From Deltaproteobacteria bacterium (lineage in GTDB: Bacteria > Desulfobacterota > Anaeroferrophillalia > Anaeroferrophillales > Tharpellaceae): a stretch of 42,479 nucleotides of DNA. The DNA lies in contig JAFGVI010000008.1 in NCBI GenBank assembly GCA_016938065.1, forward strand, positions 1 through 42,479. The letters run 5' to 3'. The first letter of the stretch is position 1; every line of letters starts with the position of its first letter. The notes below the pieces were generated by a model. The model was not told where the DNA came from. It saw only the letters and a program-made list of their open reading frames with translations, and ran no database searches. The position numbers and the translations under genes are program-made. Shown one piece after another: positions 28,364-36,855 of the stretch.

Positions 28364-29700
28364 GTCCGGAAATACTTACTGTTCTGATGTTCGTCACCCT
28401 GATTATCGCAATCGCTCTGGGTCACCCGCTGGCCTATACCCTGGCCGCTGTAGCCGCCCTTTTCGGCCTGATTGATAACAGCTTTAATGTTCCCATGCTC
28501 TTTGACATGTTCGCCAATAACTCCTGGGGACTGATGCAGAACTACGTTATTGTCGCCGTGCCGCTTTTCATTATGATGGCTCAGGTTCTGGACCGTTCAA
28601 AAGTCTCGGAAAAACTTTTCGAATCACTCTACATCGTCCTCGGCGGCTTAAAGGGCGGCCTCGGCCTGGCCGTGGTTGTCGTCAGCACCGTTTTCGCGGC
28701 AACCACCGGTATCATCGGGGCATCAGTCGTCGCCATGGGACTGATGGCCGGTCCCGCCCTGATCAAAAAAGGCTATCAGAAAGAGCTCACTTCCGGTATA
28801 ATCTGCGCCTCCGGCACCTTGGGCATTCTCATTCCGCCGAGTATCATGCTGGTGGTTTACGGCGGGCTGACCGGCTTTAAAGAGACCTCGGTCGGCAATC
28901 TCTTTGCCGGCGCTATTTTACCCGGCATCCTTCTCGCGGCGCTCTATTTTCTCTACATTACCATTCTCTGCCACTTCAAGCCGCAAATTGGACCGCCGAT
29001 TGCCGAAAGCGACCGCACCTGCAGTGCCGCACAGAAGTGGAGCATGACCTTGAAATCACTGGTGCCCCCGTTAGGTTTGATCCTGACCGTCATGGGCACG
29101 ATCCTCTCCGGCATTGCCACCCCGACCGAAGCCGCCGCTCTGGGCGTGGTCGGAGCCATGGCCCTGGCTTTGGCCAACCGCCAGCTCAACTGGAGAGTCC
29201 TCAAGGAGGCCAGTCTCGCCACCTACAAAACCACGGCCATGATCATGATGCTCTTTATCGGCGGTAAATTTTTCAGCACCGTTTTTCTGAGCCTGGGCGG
29301 CGGTGATGTCGTGGCCAATTTTCTCCTCGGCGGGGGCCTCAACCGTTATATGGTTCTGACGATCATGATGGCCATCGTTTTTTTCATGGGCATGTTCATT
29401 GATTGGGCGGCCATTCTTCTGGTAACCGTGCCGATCTTTACCCCGATCGCGATGGAACTCGATTTCAACCCCTTATGGTTTGCAATGCTGATGTGTGTCA
29501 ACCTGCAGACTTCATTTCTGACCCCGCCTTTCGGTTACGCCCTCTTCTATTTCAAAGGGGTCGCCCCGGAAGGCGTAAATATCGGCCATATCTATCGCGG
29601 CATCATTCCTTTTGTTGCCCTGCAACTGCTGGGTCTGGTCTTGTTAGCAATTTTTCCGCAGATCATAACCTGGCTGCCGGACGTACTCTTCAGCCATTAA
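28360..29700 (+). CDS. TRAP transporter large permease, DctM family
   Basis: Twelve-helix transport subunit of 446 residues, normal for DctM. Seen: the N-terminal TLIIAIALGHPLAYTLAAVAA helix, the substrate-path GIIGASVVAMGLMAGPALIKKGY motif, the ASGTLGILIPPSIMLVVYG motif with its helix-breaking Pro pair, GIATPTEAAALG, and LQTSFLTPPFGYALFY near the C-terminus. It overlaps dctQ by 4 bp. The larA start lies 10 bp past the stop with GGAGAAAA between, so one transcript is expected. Confidence 0.96.
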   Translation: MSPEILTVLMFVTLIIAIALGHPLAYTLAAVAALFGLIDNSFNVPMLFDMFANNSWGLMQNYVIVAVPLFIMMAQVLDRSKVSEKLFESLYIVLGGLKGGLGLAVVVVSTVFAATTGIIGASVVAMGLMAGPALIKKGYQKELTSGIICASGTLGILIPPSIMLVVYGGLTGFKETSVGNLFAGAILPGILLAALYFLYITILCHFKPQIGPPIAESDRTCSAAQKWSMTLKSLVPPLGLILTVMGTILSGIATPTEAAALGVVGAMALALANRQLNWRVLKEASLATYKTTAMIMMLFIGGKFFSTVFLSLGGGDVVANFLLGGGLNRYMVLTIMMAIVFFMGMFIDWAAILLVTVPIFTPIAMELDFNPLWFAMLMCVNLQTSFLTPPFGYALFYFKGVAPEGVNIGHIYRGIIPFVALQLLGLVLLAIFPQIITWLPDVLFSH

Positions 29701-29710
29701 GGAGAAAAAA

Positions 29711-31012
29711 ATGGAAGTAACCCTGAGTTACGGCCTTGCCGGTTTGGGCTTTGCAATTCCGGAAAGCCCTGGCTTTCAAGGCGTACTGCGACCCCGTGAA
29801 GCAAAGGTCGTCGATAATCCGGAAGCGGCAATCCTTGAAGCCCTGCACCGGCCGCTTGCCACAAAACCATTAGCCGGGCTTGCTCAGGGGCGCCGGAGCG
29901 CCTGCATTGTCATCAGCGATATCACCCGCCCGGTGCCCAATCAGATCATTCTGCCCCCGTTAGTGGCGGAACTTGAGAAAGCCGGCATTAAAAAAGAGGC
30001 GATCACCATTCTGATCGCCACCGGCATTCATCGCCCTAATGCAGGGAATGAGCTGGTCCGCCTGGTCGGGCCTGAAATCGCCAAAGACTACCGCATCATC
30101 AATCATTTCTCAAAAAGGGCTGAGGATATGATCCTCGTCGGGGAGATCAACGACGGCGTCCCGGCCCTGATCAACCGTCACTATGTCGCAGCCGATCTCA
30201 AAATTCTGACCGGATTTATCGAACCGCATATGTGGGCCGGTTTCTCCGGCGGGCGCAAATCGATTCTCCCCGGCATCTCCTCGATCGAAACCCTTGAATA
30301 TATGCACGGCCCGGAGATGATCGCCCATCCCGGCACGGTTTACGGGGCTCTCGCAGGCAATCCTTTTCATGAGGCCGGTCTGGCCATCATGAAAAAGGCC
30401 GGAGCCGATTTTATTGTCAATGTAACCCTCAACAGCGCCAAAGAGATCACTAAGGTTTTTGCCGGCGACCCGGTTAAGGCCCACCTGGAGGGGTGTCGGT
30501 TTCTCGCCCCATTTTGTACAAAAGCCCTTGACACACCCCTCGATTTCATTGTCACAACCAATTCCGGAGCCCCGCTCGACTGCAACCTCTATCAAACCGT
30601 CAAAGGTATTACCGGAGCCGCACCGGTCGTCAAACCGGGCGGCGAAATCATCATTGCCAGCGCCTGCAGTGAAGGTGCCGGCAGCCCGGAATATATCGAG
30701 ATCCTGAAAATGGTCGACAACCCGAAAAACTTTATCAAGCGACTTTTAAGGCGGGAATTCTTTATTTCCGATCAATGGTGTGCCCAGGAGACCTATCAGG
30801 TGATGCTGGAGCACCCGATTCACCTCTACAGTGAGGGCTTGACCGCCGCCGAAATCGAACGATATCACATGCATCCGGTCAGTTCCATCACCGAAACAAT
30901 TTCAGCACTGCTTCACAAATACGGTCCCCAGGCCCGCTGGGCCGTAGTTCCGGACGGCCCCTTGCTGATCCTTAAACTTTCACATCAAACAGAACCAGGA
31001 GAAGACAGATGA
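29711..31012 (+). CDS. larA: LarA-family nickel-dependent 2-hydroxyacid racemase/epimerase
   Basis: Enzyme of the lactate racemase family, 433 residues, which uses the nickel-pincer nucleotide cofactor. The residues known in Lactobacillus plantarum LarA align one to one: Asp70 and Arg73 (SDITRPVP), His107 (TGIHRPN), His173 and Lys183 (EPHMWAGFSGGRKS, where Lys carries the cofactor) and His199 (YMHGP). All catalytic and metal ligands are therefore present. The family racemises or epimerises various 2-hydroxyacids, so the substrate may be lactate or a relative. Cofactor genes larB, larC and larE are not in the window. Its stop overlaps the FAD dehydrogenase start by 4 bp (ATGA). Confidence 0.92.
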   Translation: MEVTLSYGLAGLGFAIPESPGFQGVLRPREAKVVDNPEAAILEALHRPLATKPLAGLAQGRRSACIVISDITRPVPNQIILPPLVAELEKAGIKKEAITILIATGIHRPNAGNELVRLVGPEIAKDYRIINHFSKRAEDMILVGEINDGVPALINRHYVAADLKILTGFIEPHMWAGFSGGRKSILPGISSIETLEYMHGPEMIAHPGTVYGALAGNPFHEAGLAIMKKAGADFIVNVTLNSAKEITKVFAGDPVKAHLEGCRFLAPFCTKALDTPLDFIVTTNSGAPLDCNLYQTVKGITGAAPVVKPGGEIIIASACSEGAGSPEYIEILKMVDNPKNFIKRLLRREFFISDQWCAQETYQVMLEHPIHLYSEGLTAAEIERYHMHPVSSITETISALLHKYGPQARWAVVPDGPLLILKLSHQTEPGEDR

Positions 31013-32616
31013 GTTCGAGTACCATCCCTTTAAGTAAAGTTTTAAGTGATGCCGAATATCAGGCCATCGACAGTTTCTGCGGCACCCATCCAGGCGTGGC
31101 AAACCTCTTGGAAATTGCCGAATTTCTGCACGATACTTTTGCCTTGACCCTGGTTCTGGACCCCGAAATCATTGCCGGATTCGCCTCCGACAGTTCCAAT
31201 CTTCCAGCCCATGCCGAAGCCCTCTGCCGACCGGAAGACGAACGTCAGGCGGCGATTATTCTGCGGACGGCAAGGGCGGCAAAGATTCCGCTCACCCTCT
31301 CCGGCGGCCGTTCCAATCTGACCGGCAGCGCCACCGCCGAAGGCGGCATAGTCCTCTCGACCATTAAGCTTGATGAGACAAAACTTGTTATCGATCGGGA
31401 AAAACTTCTCGTCACCAGCCCGGTCAACATTATTCTGGAAGAGCTGCGGGAAAAAATTCTCGCCGCAACCGACAAAACCCTCTACTACCCGGTCGACCCC
31501 ACCAGTCGCGGCGACGCCTGGGTCGGAGGCGCCATTGCCTGCAACGCTTCCGGCTTTACTCCGGGAGAGATCGGCGCCACCCGGGACTGGGTTGAAGGCC
31601 TTGACATTCTTCTGCCCGATGGCATGAAAATCAAGGCCCGCCGCGGCCAGTATATCTCTGCTGACGGAGCCTTCACTCTCGACGACGGCACCGGAAAAAA
31701 AATCTGGCCGATACCCACCTACCCCAGACCCGCGATCAAAAATGCCAGCGGACCTTTTTCTGCAGCCGACGGCAGAATTGACCTGATCGACATGTTCATC
31801 GGCAGCGAAGGTCTTTTCGGCCTGGTTACCGGCTGCAGACTAAGACTGAGCCGCCGCCCCAAAGCTTATATTGACCTCTTTTTTTCACTCCCTGATGAAA
31901 AACAGGCCATTGCGTTCTACCACTATCTCAACCGGGAACTCGACGGTAACTTAGGAACCTTAAGTGCTTTTGAATATTTCGGCGTCAACTCCTTAAGCTA
32001 CATGGACCACAAGGAACGTCTCTTTTACGGCGACAATCAGGTAGCCATCTATCTGCAGATACCAACGGACAAAAAAGATCCCGACCAGGAAATCGAAGCC
32101 TGGTTCGATCGTCTTATCAAGGCTGACTGCGGGATTGAACCGGAAGCCGTGCTCCTGCTCGACAACGAACCCAAACGACGCATTTTCATGGAGTCACGCC
32201 ACTCCATGCCGGCCAACGCCCTTGAAGTCATTCAGAAACACGGCACCTACACGATCATGACCGACACCGTCGTCCCGCCTGAGCGTTTTGCCGAATTTCT
32301 TGACTATCTTCACGGTCTGCTCAGGAGTGAAGGGATCGACTATCTCTCTTTCGGTCATTTTGGCGACTGTCATCTCCACTTTACCCTGCTCCCGGAAAAA
32401 GCCAAACTGGAACGGGCCACCGAACTCTACGACCTGTTCATTCACAAAGCGGTCGAACTGGGCGGGGTCTATTCAGGTGAACACGGCACCGGCAAACGCA
32501 AACGCAAGGATTTCATTACCCTTTATAATCAGGCCGCCATCGAACAGCTGAAACAATGCAAAGCCGCCATTGACCCCGATTTTCTGCTTAACCGGGGCAA
32601 TGTCTTTATCCCCTGA
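31009..32616 (+). CDS. FAD-linked 2-hydroxyacid (D-lactate/glycolate-type) dehydrogenase
   Basis: Flavoprotein of 535 residues in the GlcD/D-lactate dehydrogenase family. The FAD-binding PCMH domain spans about residues 75-285, with LSGGRSNLTGSA, PVDPTSRGDAWVGGAIACNASG and the IGSEGLFGLVTG motif. The C-terminal FAD-oxidase cap has SFGHFGDCHLHF (metal-binding His pair) and GVYSGEHGTGKRKRK. It probably oxidises one stereoisomer of a 2-hydroxyacid to the 2-oxoacid. No GlcF-like iron-sulfur partner or electron-transfer flavoprotein genes follow, so the electron acceptor is unknown. It is the last gene of the sigma-54 operon. Confidence 0.92.
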   Translation: MSSSTIPLSKVLSDAEYQAIDSFCGTHPGVANLLEIAEFLHDTFALTLVLDPEIIAGFASDSSNLPAHAEALCRPEDERQAAIILRTARAAKIPLTLSGGRSNLTGSATAEGGIVLSTIKLDETKLVIDREKLLVTSPVNIILEELREKILAATDKTLYYPVDPTSRGDAWVGGAIACNASGFTPGEIGATRDWVEGLDILLPDGMKIKARRGQYISADGAFTLDDGTGKKIWPIPTYPRPAIKNASGPFSAADGRIDLIDMFIGSEGLFGLVTGCRLRLSRRPKAYIDLFFSLPDEKQAIAFYHYLNRELDGNLGTLSAFEYFGVNSLSYMDHKERLFYGDNQVAIYLQIPTDKKDPDQEIEAWFDRLIKADCGIEPEAVLLLDNEPKRRIFMESRHSMPANALEVIQKHGTYTIMTDTVVPPERFAEFLDYLHGLLRSEGIDYLSFGHFGDCHLHFTLLPEKAKLERATELYDLFIHKAVELGGVYSGEHGTGKRKRKDFITLYNQAAIEQLKQCKAAIDPDFLLNRGNVFIP

Positions 32617-32642
32617 AAAAGTAAGATTCGAAAAACATGATA

Positions 32643-32719
32643 TCGCTTTTTCTCTGCCTCTCTACATCTTAGTTAAAACTTTTTCTCTCCCGCAGAGAGG
32701 CAGGGAAAGGCAAAAGCGA
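32643..32719. repeat. Palindromic repeat, family B, copy 2
   Basis: TCGCTTTT at the left pairs with AAAAGCGA at the right, and an inner CTGCCTCTCT pairs with AGAGAGGCAG. The loop contains CTCCCGC as in copy 1 (20433-20476). It stands after the last gene of the operon and may end its transcript. Confidence 0.65.
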
Positions 32720-32727
32720 AATCACCT

Positions 32728-32769
32728 GTCAAGAATCACTTGACTTTCAACCACCCCCCACCCTATAAA
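32728..32769 (+). promoter_or_regulatory. Promoter with inverted repeat over the -35
   Basis: TTGACT (32740-32745), 18-nt spacer and TATAAA (32764-32769). The -35 is part of the inverted repeat GTCAAG-AATCA-CTTGAC (32728-32744), a possible operator. It lies about 70 nt before the next start codon. Confidence 0.6.
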
Positions 32770-32840
32770 CTTCCACAAAATAAAACCATCTCTTCAGAAT
32801 CAGCCATATTACAAAAATCTCGGAAAGAAACAGATTATCG

Positions 32841-33629
32841 ATGAATACAACCAGCCCCGCCTGCACCTGTCCGGTTTCCCGGCTGCCGATTCTCGCCAAA
32901 CCTGAATGGAATAAGGTTGAATTCGGCAATGAATATAAAATTTCCGCGGAAATTATCGGCGAGCAGATTCTCGTCACCCATAATTCGGGAACTCCCACTT
33001 TGCACGACATTCAAAATGCGATGAATTTTACGAGTTACATCATTGATAATTTTTTACCCGGCAAACCCTACGTTCACATTTTCGACTACAGCGGCATCAG
33101 ACAGAATGTTTCTCTGGCCAATCGCCGGGTGGTAATCAAAACCCTGGTTCAACGAAAGCAGATGCAGGCGGCGATCTTCTACGGCCTGACCCCGTCGCTG
33201 AAATTGAGCATTCAGATCGGTCGATTTTTCAACCATCTGCCGTTTACCTGCCTGATCACGCAAGACTACGCTGAAGCCCTGGAGAGCGCTATCGCAATCC
33301 TTGCCCACCGGGAGCAGCATTTGCTTCTGCCCGAAGAGCGTAAAGCCCTGGATCAGGAGGAGACCTCAAAACTGTTAGCCGAACTCAGTCAGAATCTGCT
33401 CACGCCTGAGCGTGGCGACTTCGAACCTTTTGAACGGGCGCTTGATCTGATTGAGGATGAGATCAGATATCTGGAAGAGCAGGAGGGAATATCCCGTCAT
33501 CAGGAGACCATGACCCGACTGGGAAAAATTATCAGCAGCAGAAATGAAAAGGCCAGAATCTACCGGAACAGTCTGCGTCCGAACCAGCTCTTTGACAGCC
33601 CGGCTCAATCTCTAAGAGGAGAATCCTGA
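32841..33629 (+). CDS. Stand-alone STAS/SEC14-like sensory domain protein
   Basis: A 262-residue protein of unknown function. Residues about 30-155 (YKISAEIIGEQILVTHNSG, GKPYVHIFDYSGI, RRVVIKTLV, FTCLITQDYAEALESAI) resemble the alpha/beta domain found at the N-terminus of many histidine kinases of Desulfobacterota, recalled from family knowledge. Here no kinase part follows; instead there is a long charged helical tail (EERKALDQEETSKLLAELSQ, then a Glu/Arg-rich segment) that may form a coiled coil. It could be a truncated sensor or a partner of a separate kinase. It ends 2 bp before the aminotransferase gene, which suggests cotranscription. Confidence 0.7.
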   Translation: MNTTSPACTCPVSRLPILAKPEWNKVEFGNEYKISAEIIGEQILVTHNSGTPTLHDIQNAMNFTSYIIDNFLPGKPYVHIFDYSGIRQNVSLANRRVVIKTLVQRKQMQAAIFYGLTPSLKLSIQIGRFFNHLPFTCLITQDYAEALESAIAILAHREQHLLLPEERKALDQEETSKLLAELSQNLLTPERGDFEPFERALDLIEDEIRYLEEQEGISRHQETMTRLGKIISSRNEKARIYRNSLRPNQLFDSPAQSLRGES

Positions 33630-33631
33630 AT

Positions 33632-34501
33632 ATGCGGGAAATCGCTTACATAAACAGTAATTTTATAGACTTGAATAAAGCCGTCGTCCCGATCAACGAC
33701 CGGGGCTACCTCTTTGCAGACGGCATCTATGAAGTGGTGGTCACCCGTAACGGCAGGCCTTTCCTCCTCGCAGAACACCTTGCAAGACTGCAGCGCAGTG
33801 CCGATGCCATTCTCCTGCAACTGCCTCTGACGCCGGCCGAAATTACCGACATCATAGAGCGCGGCCTCAACGAATCCGGTTTTGGCGAAACCCTGGTCTA
33901 CATTCAGATAACCCGAGGGATAGAACCCAGACGCCACAACTACTCCGACAATCTCAAAGCCAACCTGACCATGACTTTTCGGCCGCATCCGGAATATGAT
34001 CCGAACCTGACCAGCAAGGGCGCTGCCATCATCACCGTCCCTGAAATCCGCTGGCAGCGTTGCGACATCAAAAGTATTGCCCTGCTGCCCAATATCATGA
34101 TGAAGCAGAAAGCTGTGGCCTGCAAAGCGCAGGAAGCCCTCTTTGTCAGCAGCAGCGGCCTGATACGGGAAGCCACCGCGGCCAACATCTTTTTTGTCAA
34201 AGATAAAGTTCTTTACACCCCGCCGGCGGATCACCATATTTTAAACGGCATCAGCCGCGCCTACATTATCAGACAGGCTGCCCGGCACGGCGTTGACCTG
34301 ATTGAACGCGAATGCTCCCTGGCGGAAACCCTCGCCGCAGATGAAGTTTTCATCACGAGTTCAACCATAGATCTGCTTCCGGTCAACAGAATAGACGACA
34401 CCACCATTGCCGACGGCCGACCCGGCCCATTAAGCAAAACTGTAAAAACCTGGTTTCCGGTCAGCACGTCCCGAGAAAACCCAGCCATAAGGCATAACTG
34501 A
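33632..34501 (+). CDS. D-amino acid aminotransferase-like, class IV PLP enzyme
   Basis: Fold-type IV PLP aminotransferase, 289 residues. Seen: INDRGYLFADGIYEVV near the N-terminus, the Arg-rich QITRGIEPRRHNY segment, the PLP Lys in CDIKSIALLPNI, the phosphate/ring contact Glu in REATAANIFFV, and ITSSTIDLLPV. The DIKS and PRRH wording is that of D-alanine aminotransferases rather than branched-chain IlvE. It would make D-amino acids such as D-Ala or D-Glu from oxoacids. GAGGAG lies 10 nt before the ATG, overlapping the end of the upstream gene. Its 3' end overlaps the convergent AEC gene by 41 bp, and the last residues (STSRENPAIRHN) are atypical. Confidence 0.87.
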   Translation: MREIAYINSNFIDLNKAVVPINDRGYLFADGIYEVVVTRNGRPFLLAEHLARLQRSADAILLQLPLTPAEITDIIERGLNESGFGETLVYIQITRGIEPRRHNYSDNLKANLTMTFRPHPEYDPNLTSKGAAIITVPEIRWQRCDIKSIALLPNIMMKQKAVACKAQEALFVSSSGLIREATAANIFFVKDKVLYTPPADHHILNGISRAYIIRQAARHGVDLIERECSLAETLAADEVFITSSTIDLLPVNRIDDTTIADGRPGPLSKTVKTWFPVSTSRENPAIRHN

Positions 34502-35396
34502 AAGCCGAAAGAATTGTAGTCAGAGAAATTGAAGCGACCGCCAGCTCGACCTGCCCGCCCATCTCCCGGGCCATCACATAAGTCAGGGTCGCGGTCGGAG
34601 CCGCCAACAGAATCAGACCCGGAGCGAAAGTCCGCCGATCAACTCCAGCCAGGTGAAAAAGGAGCAGACCGGCAGCCGGCAGAAGAAACAGCTTCAGCAC
34701 GGCTATCTGCAGCGCCTGCGGCAGCCAGCGGCGCAACAGAGAAAAAGAGATTGACGCCCCAATCAGCAGCAGTCCCATGGGCAGGGCGAGGCCGCTTAAA
34801 ATCATTAAAAAGCGATCAAAAATCTGCGGCAACGGCAACGCGCTCAGATTGAAAACAATACCGGACAGAGCCGCCAGAATCACCGGATTCAGGAGTACCG
34901 GAAGCAGCAGATCACGTCGGCGCCGGGAAACCACCGTTCCGGCGCTGCCGTAATACTGCAGAAGAACGACCCCGAGAAAATTCTGCAGGATCATGAGAAA
35001 ACCAACCATCATGCTGGCACGCGCAAAACCTGCCTCGTCAAGGAAGTAAAAAGCGACCGCCAGACCGATGTAACCGAGATTACCGTGAATCGCCGCCTGA
35101 GCAAAGGTCGCCTGCAAAGGGCCGTCAGCGACGTTGCGCTGTCGATTATAGAGAACCGTAGCCCCCACGATCACAAGAACGGCGAGGGTCATCATGATCA
35201 CCGACCAGGGGTCAAACTCGGAACGGAGTGAGGCTTTGGTCAAAGCCCGAAAAACCAGGGCGGGAATTGCCAGATAGAAGACCAGACGGTTGGCGGGAAC
35301 CATAAAATCGGTTTTCATGAAACCCAGGCGCCTAACCCCGGCCCCCAGAATAATCAGCATGAAAATCGGAATAATCGTGGTAATAACTTTGCTCAT
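34461..35396 (-). CDS. AEC-family transporter (auxin efflux carrier type)
   Basis: Membrane protein of 311 residues with about ten hydrophobic helices in two halves, beginning TIIPIFMLIILGAGVRRLG and containing the family's ANRLVFYLAIPALVFRALT and GNLGYIGLAVAF motifs. Mid-chain PLPQIFDRFLMILSGLALPMGLLLIGASI and late APTATLTYVMAREMGG are also typical. Bacterial members include malonate and malate carriers, but the substrate here is unknown. It is convergent with and overlaps the D-amino acid aminotransferase gene by 41 bp. The ribosome-binding site before the ATG is weak. Confidence 0.9.
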   Translation of the reverse strand: MSKVITTIIPIFMLIILGAGVRRLGFMKTDFMVPANRLVFYLAIPALVFRALTKASLRSEFDPWSVIMMTLAVLVIVGATVLYNRQRNVADGPLQATFAQAAIHGNLGYIGLAVAFYFLDEAGFARASMMVGFLMILQNFLGVVLLQYYGSAGTVVSRRRRDLLLPVLLNPVILAALSGIVFNLSALPLPQIFDRFLMILSGLALPMGLLLIGASISFSLLRRWLPQALQIAVLKLFLLPAAGLLLFHLAGVDRRTFAPGLILLAAPTATLTYVMAREMGGQVELAVASISLTTILSAFSYALWLGFLGTC

Positions 35397-35462
35397 GGGA
35401 AAATATTATAAGCCGTAAAGATTTTGGTTTTATTTATCAGCAACTCTTGATAATAAAGAAAT

Positions 35463-36293
35463 ATGGATTCACAACACACCCTTAACCCGCCGCTCGTTGT
35501 TCCCAATCGAGTAGTTGTCCTCTCCGCGGGCACCCTCTACACGATGAAACTCGAAGAGATTTTCGCCATTGCCCGGGAGTGCGGTTTCGACGGGGTTGAG
35601 CTGATCATCAACACTCTTTTTGAAAACGGTAATCCCCATAAAATCATTGAGAAACTCCTTCCCATCTGCCCGATTCTCTCGATCCACGCCCCCTTTTTCA
35701 AACTGCATGGCTGGGGACATAGCGGCTCGTCACTGATCCGATGCATCGAACTGGCTCACGATTTTGCGATTCCGCTGGTCAACTTTCATCCCCCCTTCTG
35801 GTTTCCGCCGGAGATCGCCTTCCGCCGCTGGTTCCACCGGGTAAAAGACTACCAGAGGCTGGTCAAAGACAGCAAAGTCATCGTCACTATCGAAAACATG
35901 CCCTACGTCGGCAAACGCATCCGCTTCAACCCGAATATCTTGCGAAAATCTGAAGAGATGCTCAATTTCATCCAAAAGCACAATCTCTTCATGACGTTCG
36001 ACACCACCCACATCGGCTCGCACAACCCCAACTTTCTCGGCGAATTTCAACGCCTCTTCGTCAGCGGGCGAATCAAGAACATCCATTTCAGTGATTATGG
36101 GCACGGGCGGGAACATCTCTTTCCAGGACGCGGCATTCTGCCCCTGACCCGCTTTCTCTACATGCTTAAAGCACGCAACTATGAAGGGGCCGTCACGCTC
36201 GAATTAAGTCCGGCGGAACTGCCGCCAAATCGTGACCTGATCGTGGAGAGCCTCAGCGAAGTAAACGAATATTTAAGAGCGGAGCTGTTTTAA
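35463..36293 (+). CDS. Sugar phosphate isomerase/epimerase-like TIM barrel
   Basis: AP-endonuclease-2-type (xylose isomerase-like) TIM barrel of 276 residues. Probable metal ligands or active-site residues are visible at strand ends: His in SIHAPFF, His in VNFHPPF, Glu in TIENMPYVG, Asp and His in FDTTHIGS, His in NIHFSDYG, and Glu in TLELSPAEL. FPGRGILPL before the last strands is typical. The family includes isomerases, epimerases and phosphate-ester hydrolases; the substrate is not clear. The ATG at 35463 lacks a good ribosome-binding site; a later ATG (MKLEEIFA) would remove the first strand. It is divergent from the AEC carrier gene, 66 bp apart. Confidence 0.85.
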   Translation: MDSQHTLNPPLVVPNRVVVLSAGTLYTMKLEEIFAIARECGFDGVELIINTLFENGNPHKIIEKLLPICPILSIHAPFFKLHGWGHSGSSLIRCIELAHDFAIPLVNFHPPFWFPPEIAFRRWFHRVKDYQRLVKDSKVIVTIENMPYVGKRIRFNPNILRKSEEMLNFIQKHNLFMTFDTTHIGSHNPNFLGEFQRLFVSGRIKNIHFSDYGHGREHLFPGRGILPLTRFLYMLKARNYEGAVTLELSPAELPPNRDLIVESLSEVNEYLRAELF

Positions 36294-36467
36294 CGGAGAG
36301 TCTGCGCAGGTGAGTTGAAACTGCAAAAGTCCAGCAAACCTCAAAGTATGGCTGAGCGCAAAAAACTGAAAAAAGACCGAAACTGACCGCACCGGAAAAA
36401 TCGGGCGCAATGCCGGCATGGGTAGCGCAAGCCTCAGAGCACGGTCATGACAAAAGGAAAGCTGCAG

Positions 36468-36755
36468 TCAGCTGCCCGGTTCAATAGTCAGGATTTCAGT
36501 CAGATTGTAGAGCTCAAAAAACTGAAGCAGTTTTTTAGAGACATTCACTAAAACCATTTCGCCTTTGCGCTCGGTAACTTTTCTTTGAGCGCTGACGATG
36601 GAACCTAAAGCACTTGAATTGAGATAGGTTACCCGTTCCATATCGAGAACCAGTTTACCCACGCCGGCATCCGTTGCCGCCGTCAGTTCCCGTGAAAATT
36701 CATCCCAAGTTTCTATATTGGCTACATCACCTTTAAGCGCCAGTCGCATTTCCAT
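36468..36755 (-). CDS. Anti-anti-sigma (STAS-domain) protein
   Basis: A single STAS domain of 95 residues. KLVLDMERVTYLNSSALGSIVSAQ contains the phosphorylatable Ser (Ser47 or Ser48) of SpoIIAA/RsbV-type switches. The partner kinase would phosphorylate it, and a PP2C phosphatase such as the REC-phosphatase at 17936-19132 would reset it. I choose the ATG at 36755 because GGAGGG is 5 nt upstream; the TTG one codon earlier is too close. No anti-sigma kinase or sigma factor gene is adjacent. It is probably a separate transcription unit, 100 bp after the membrane-protein gene. Confidence 0.9.
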   Translation of the reverse strand: MEMRLALKGDVANIETWDEFSRELTAATDAGVGKLVLDMERVTYLNSSALGSIVSAQRKVTERKGEMVLVNVSKKLLQFFELYNLTEILTIEPGS

Positions 36756-36855
36756 CAAAACCCTCCGCCCAGTTTAAACAAATACACACCTCTTGAAAAG
36801 CCCGATTGTACCGGAAATCGTATGCCCGCCAACCATAAAATCCGCCGCTGACACC

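Noticed and set aside
36294-36467. tRNA or small RNA between the isomerase and STAS genes
   Set aside because: No T-loop (GTTCGAATC-like) or cloverleaf could be folded, and short frames there have no ribosome-binding site.
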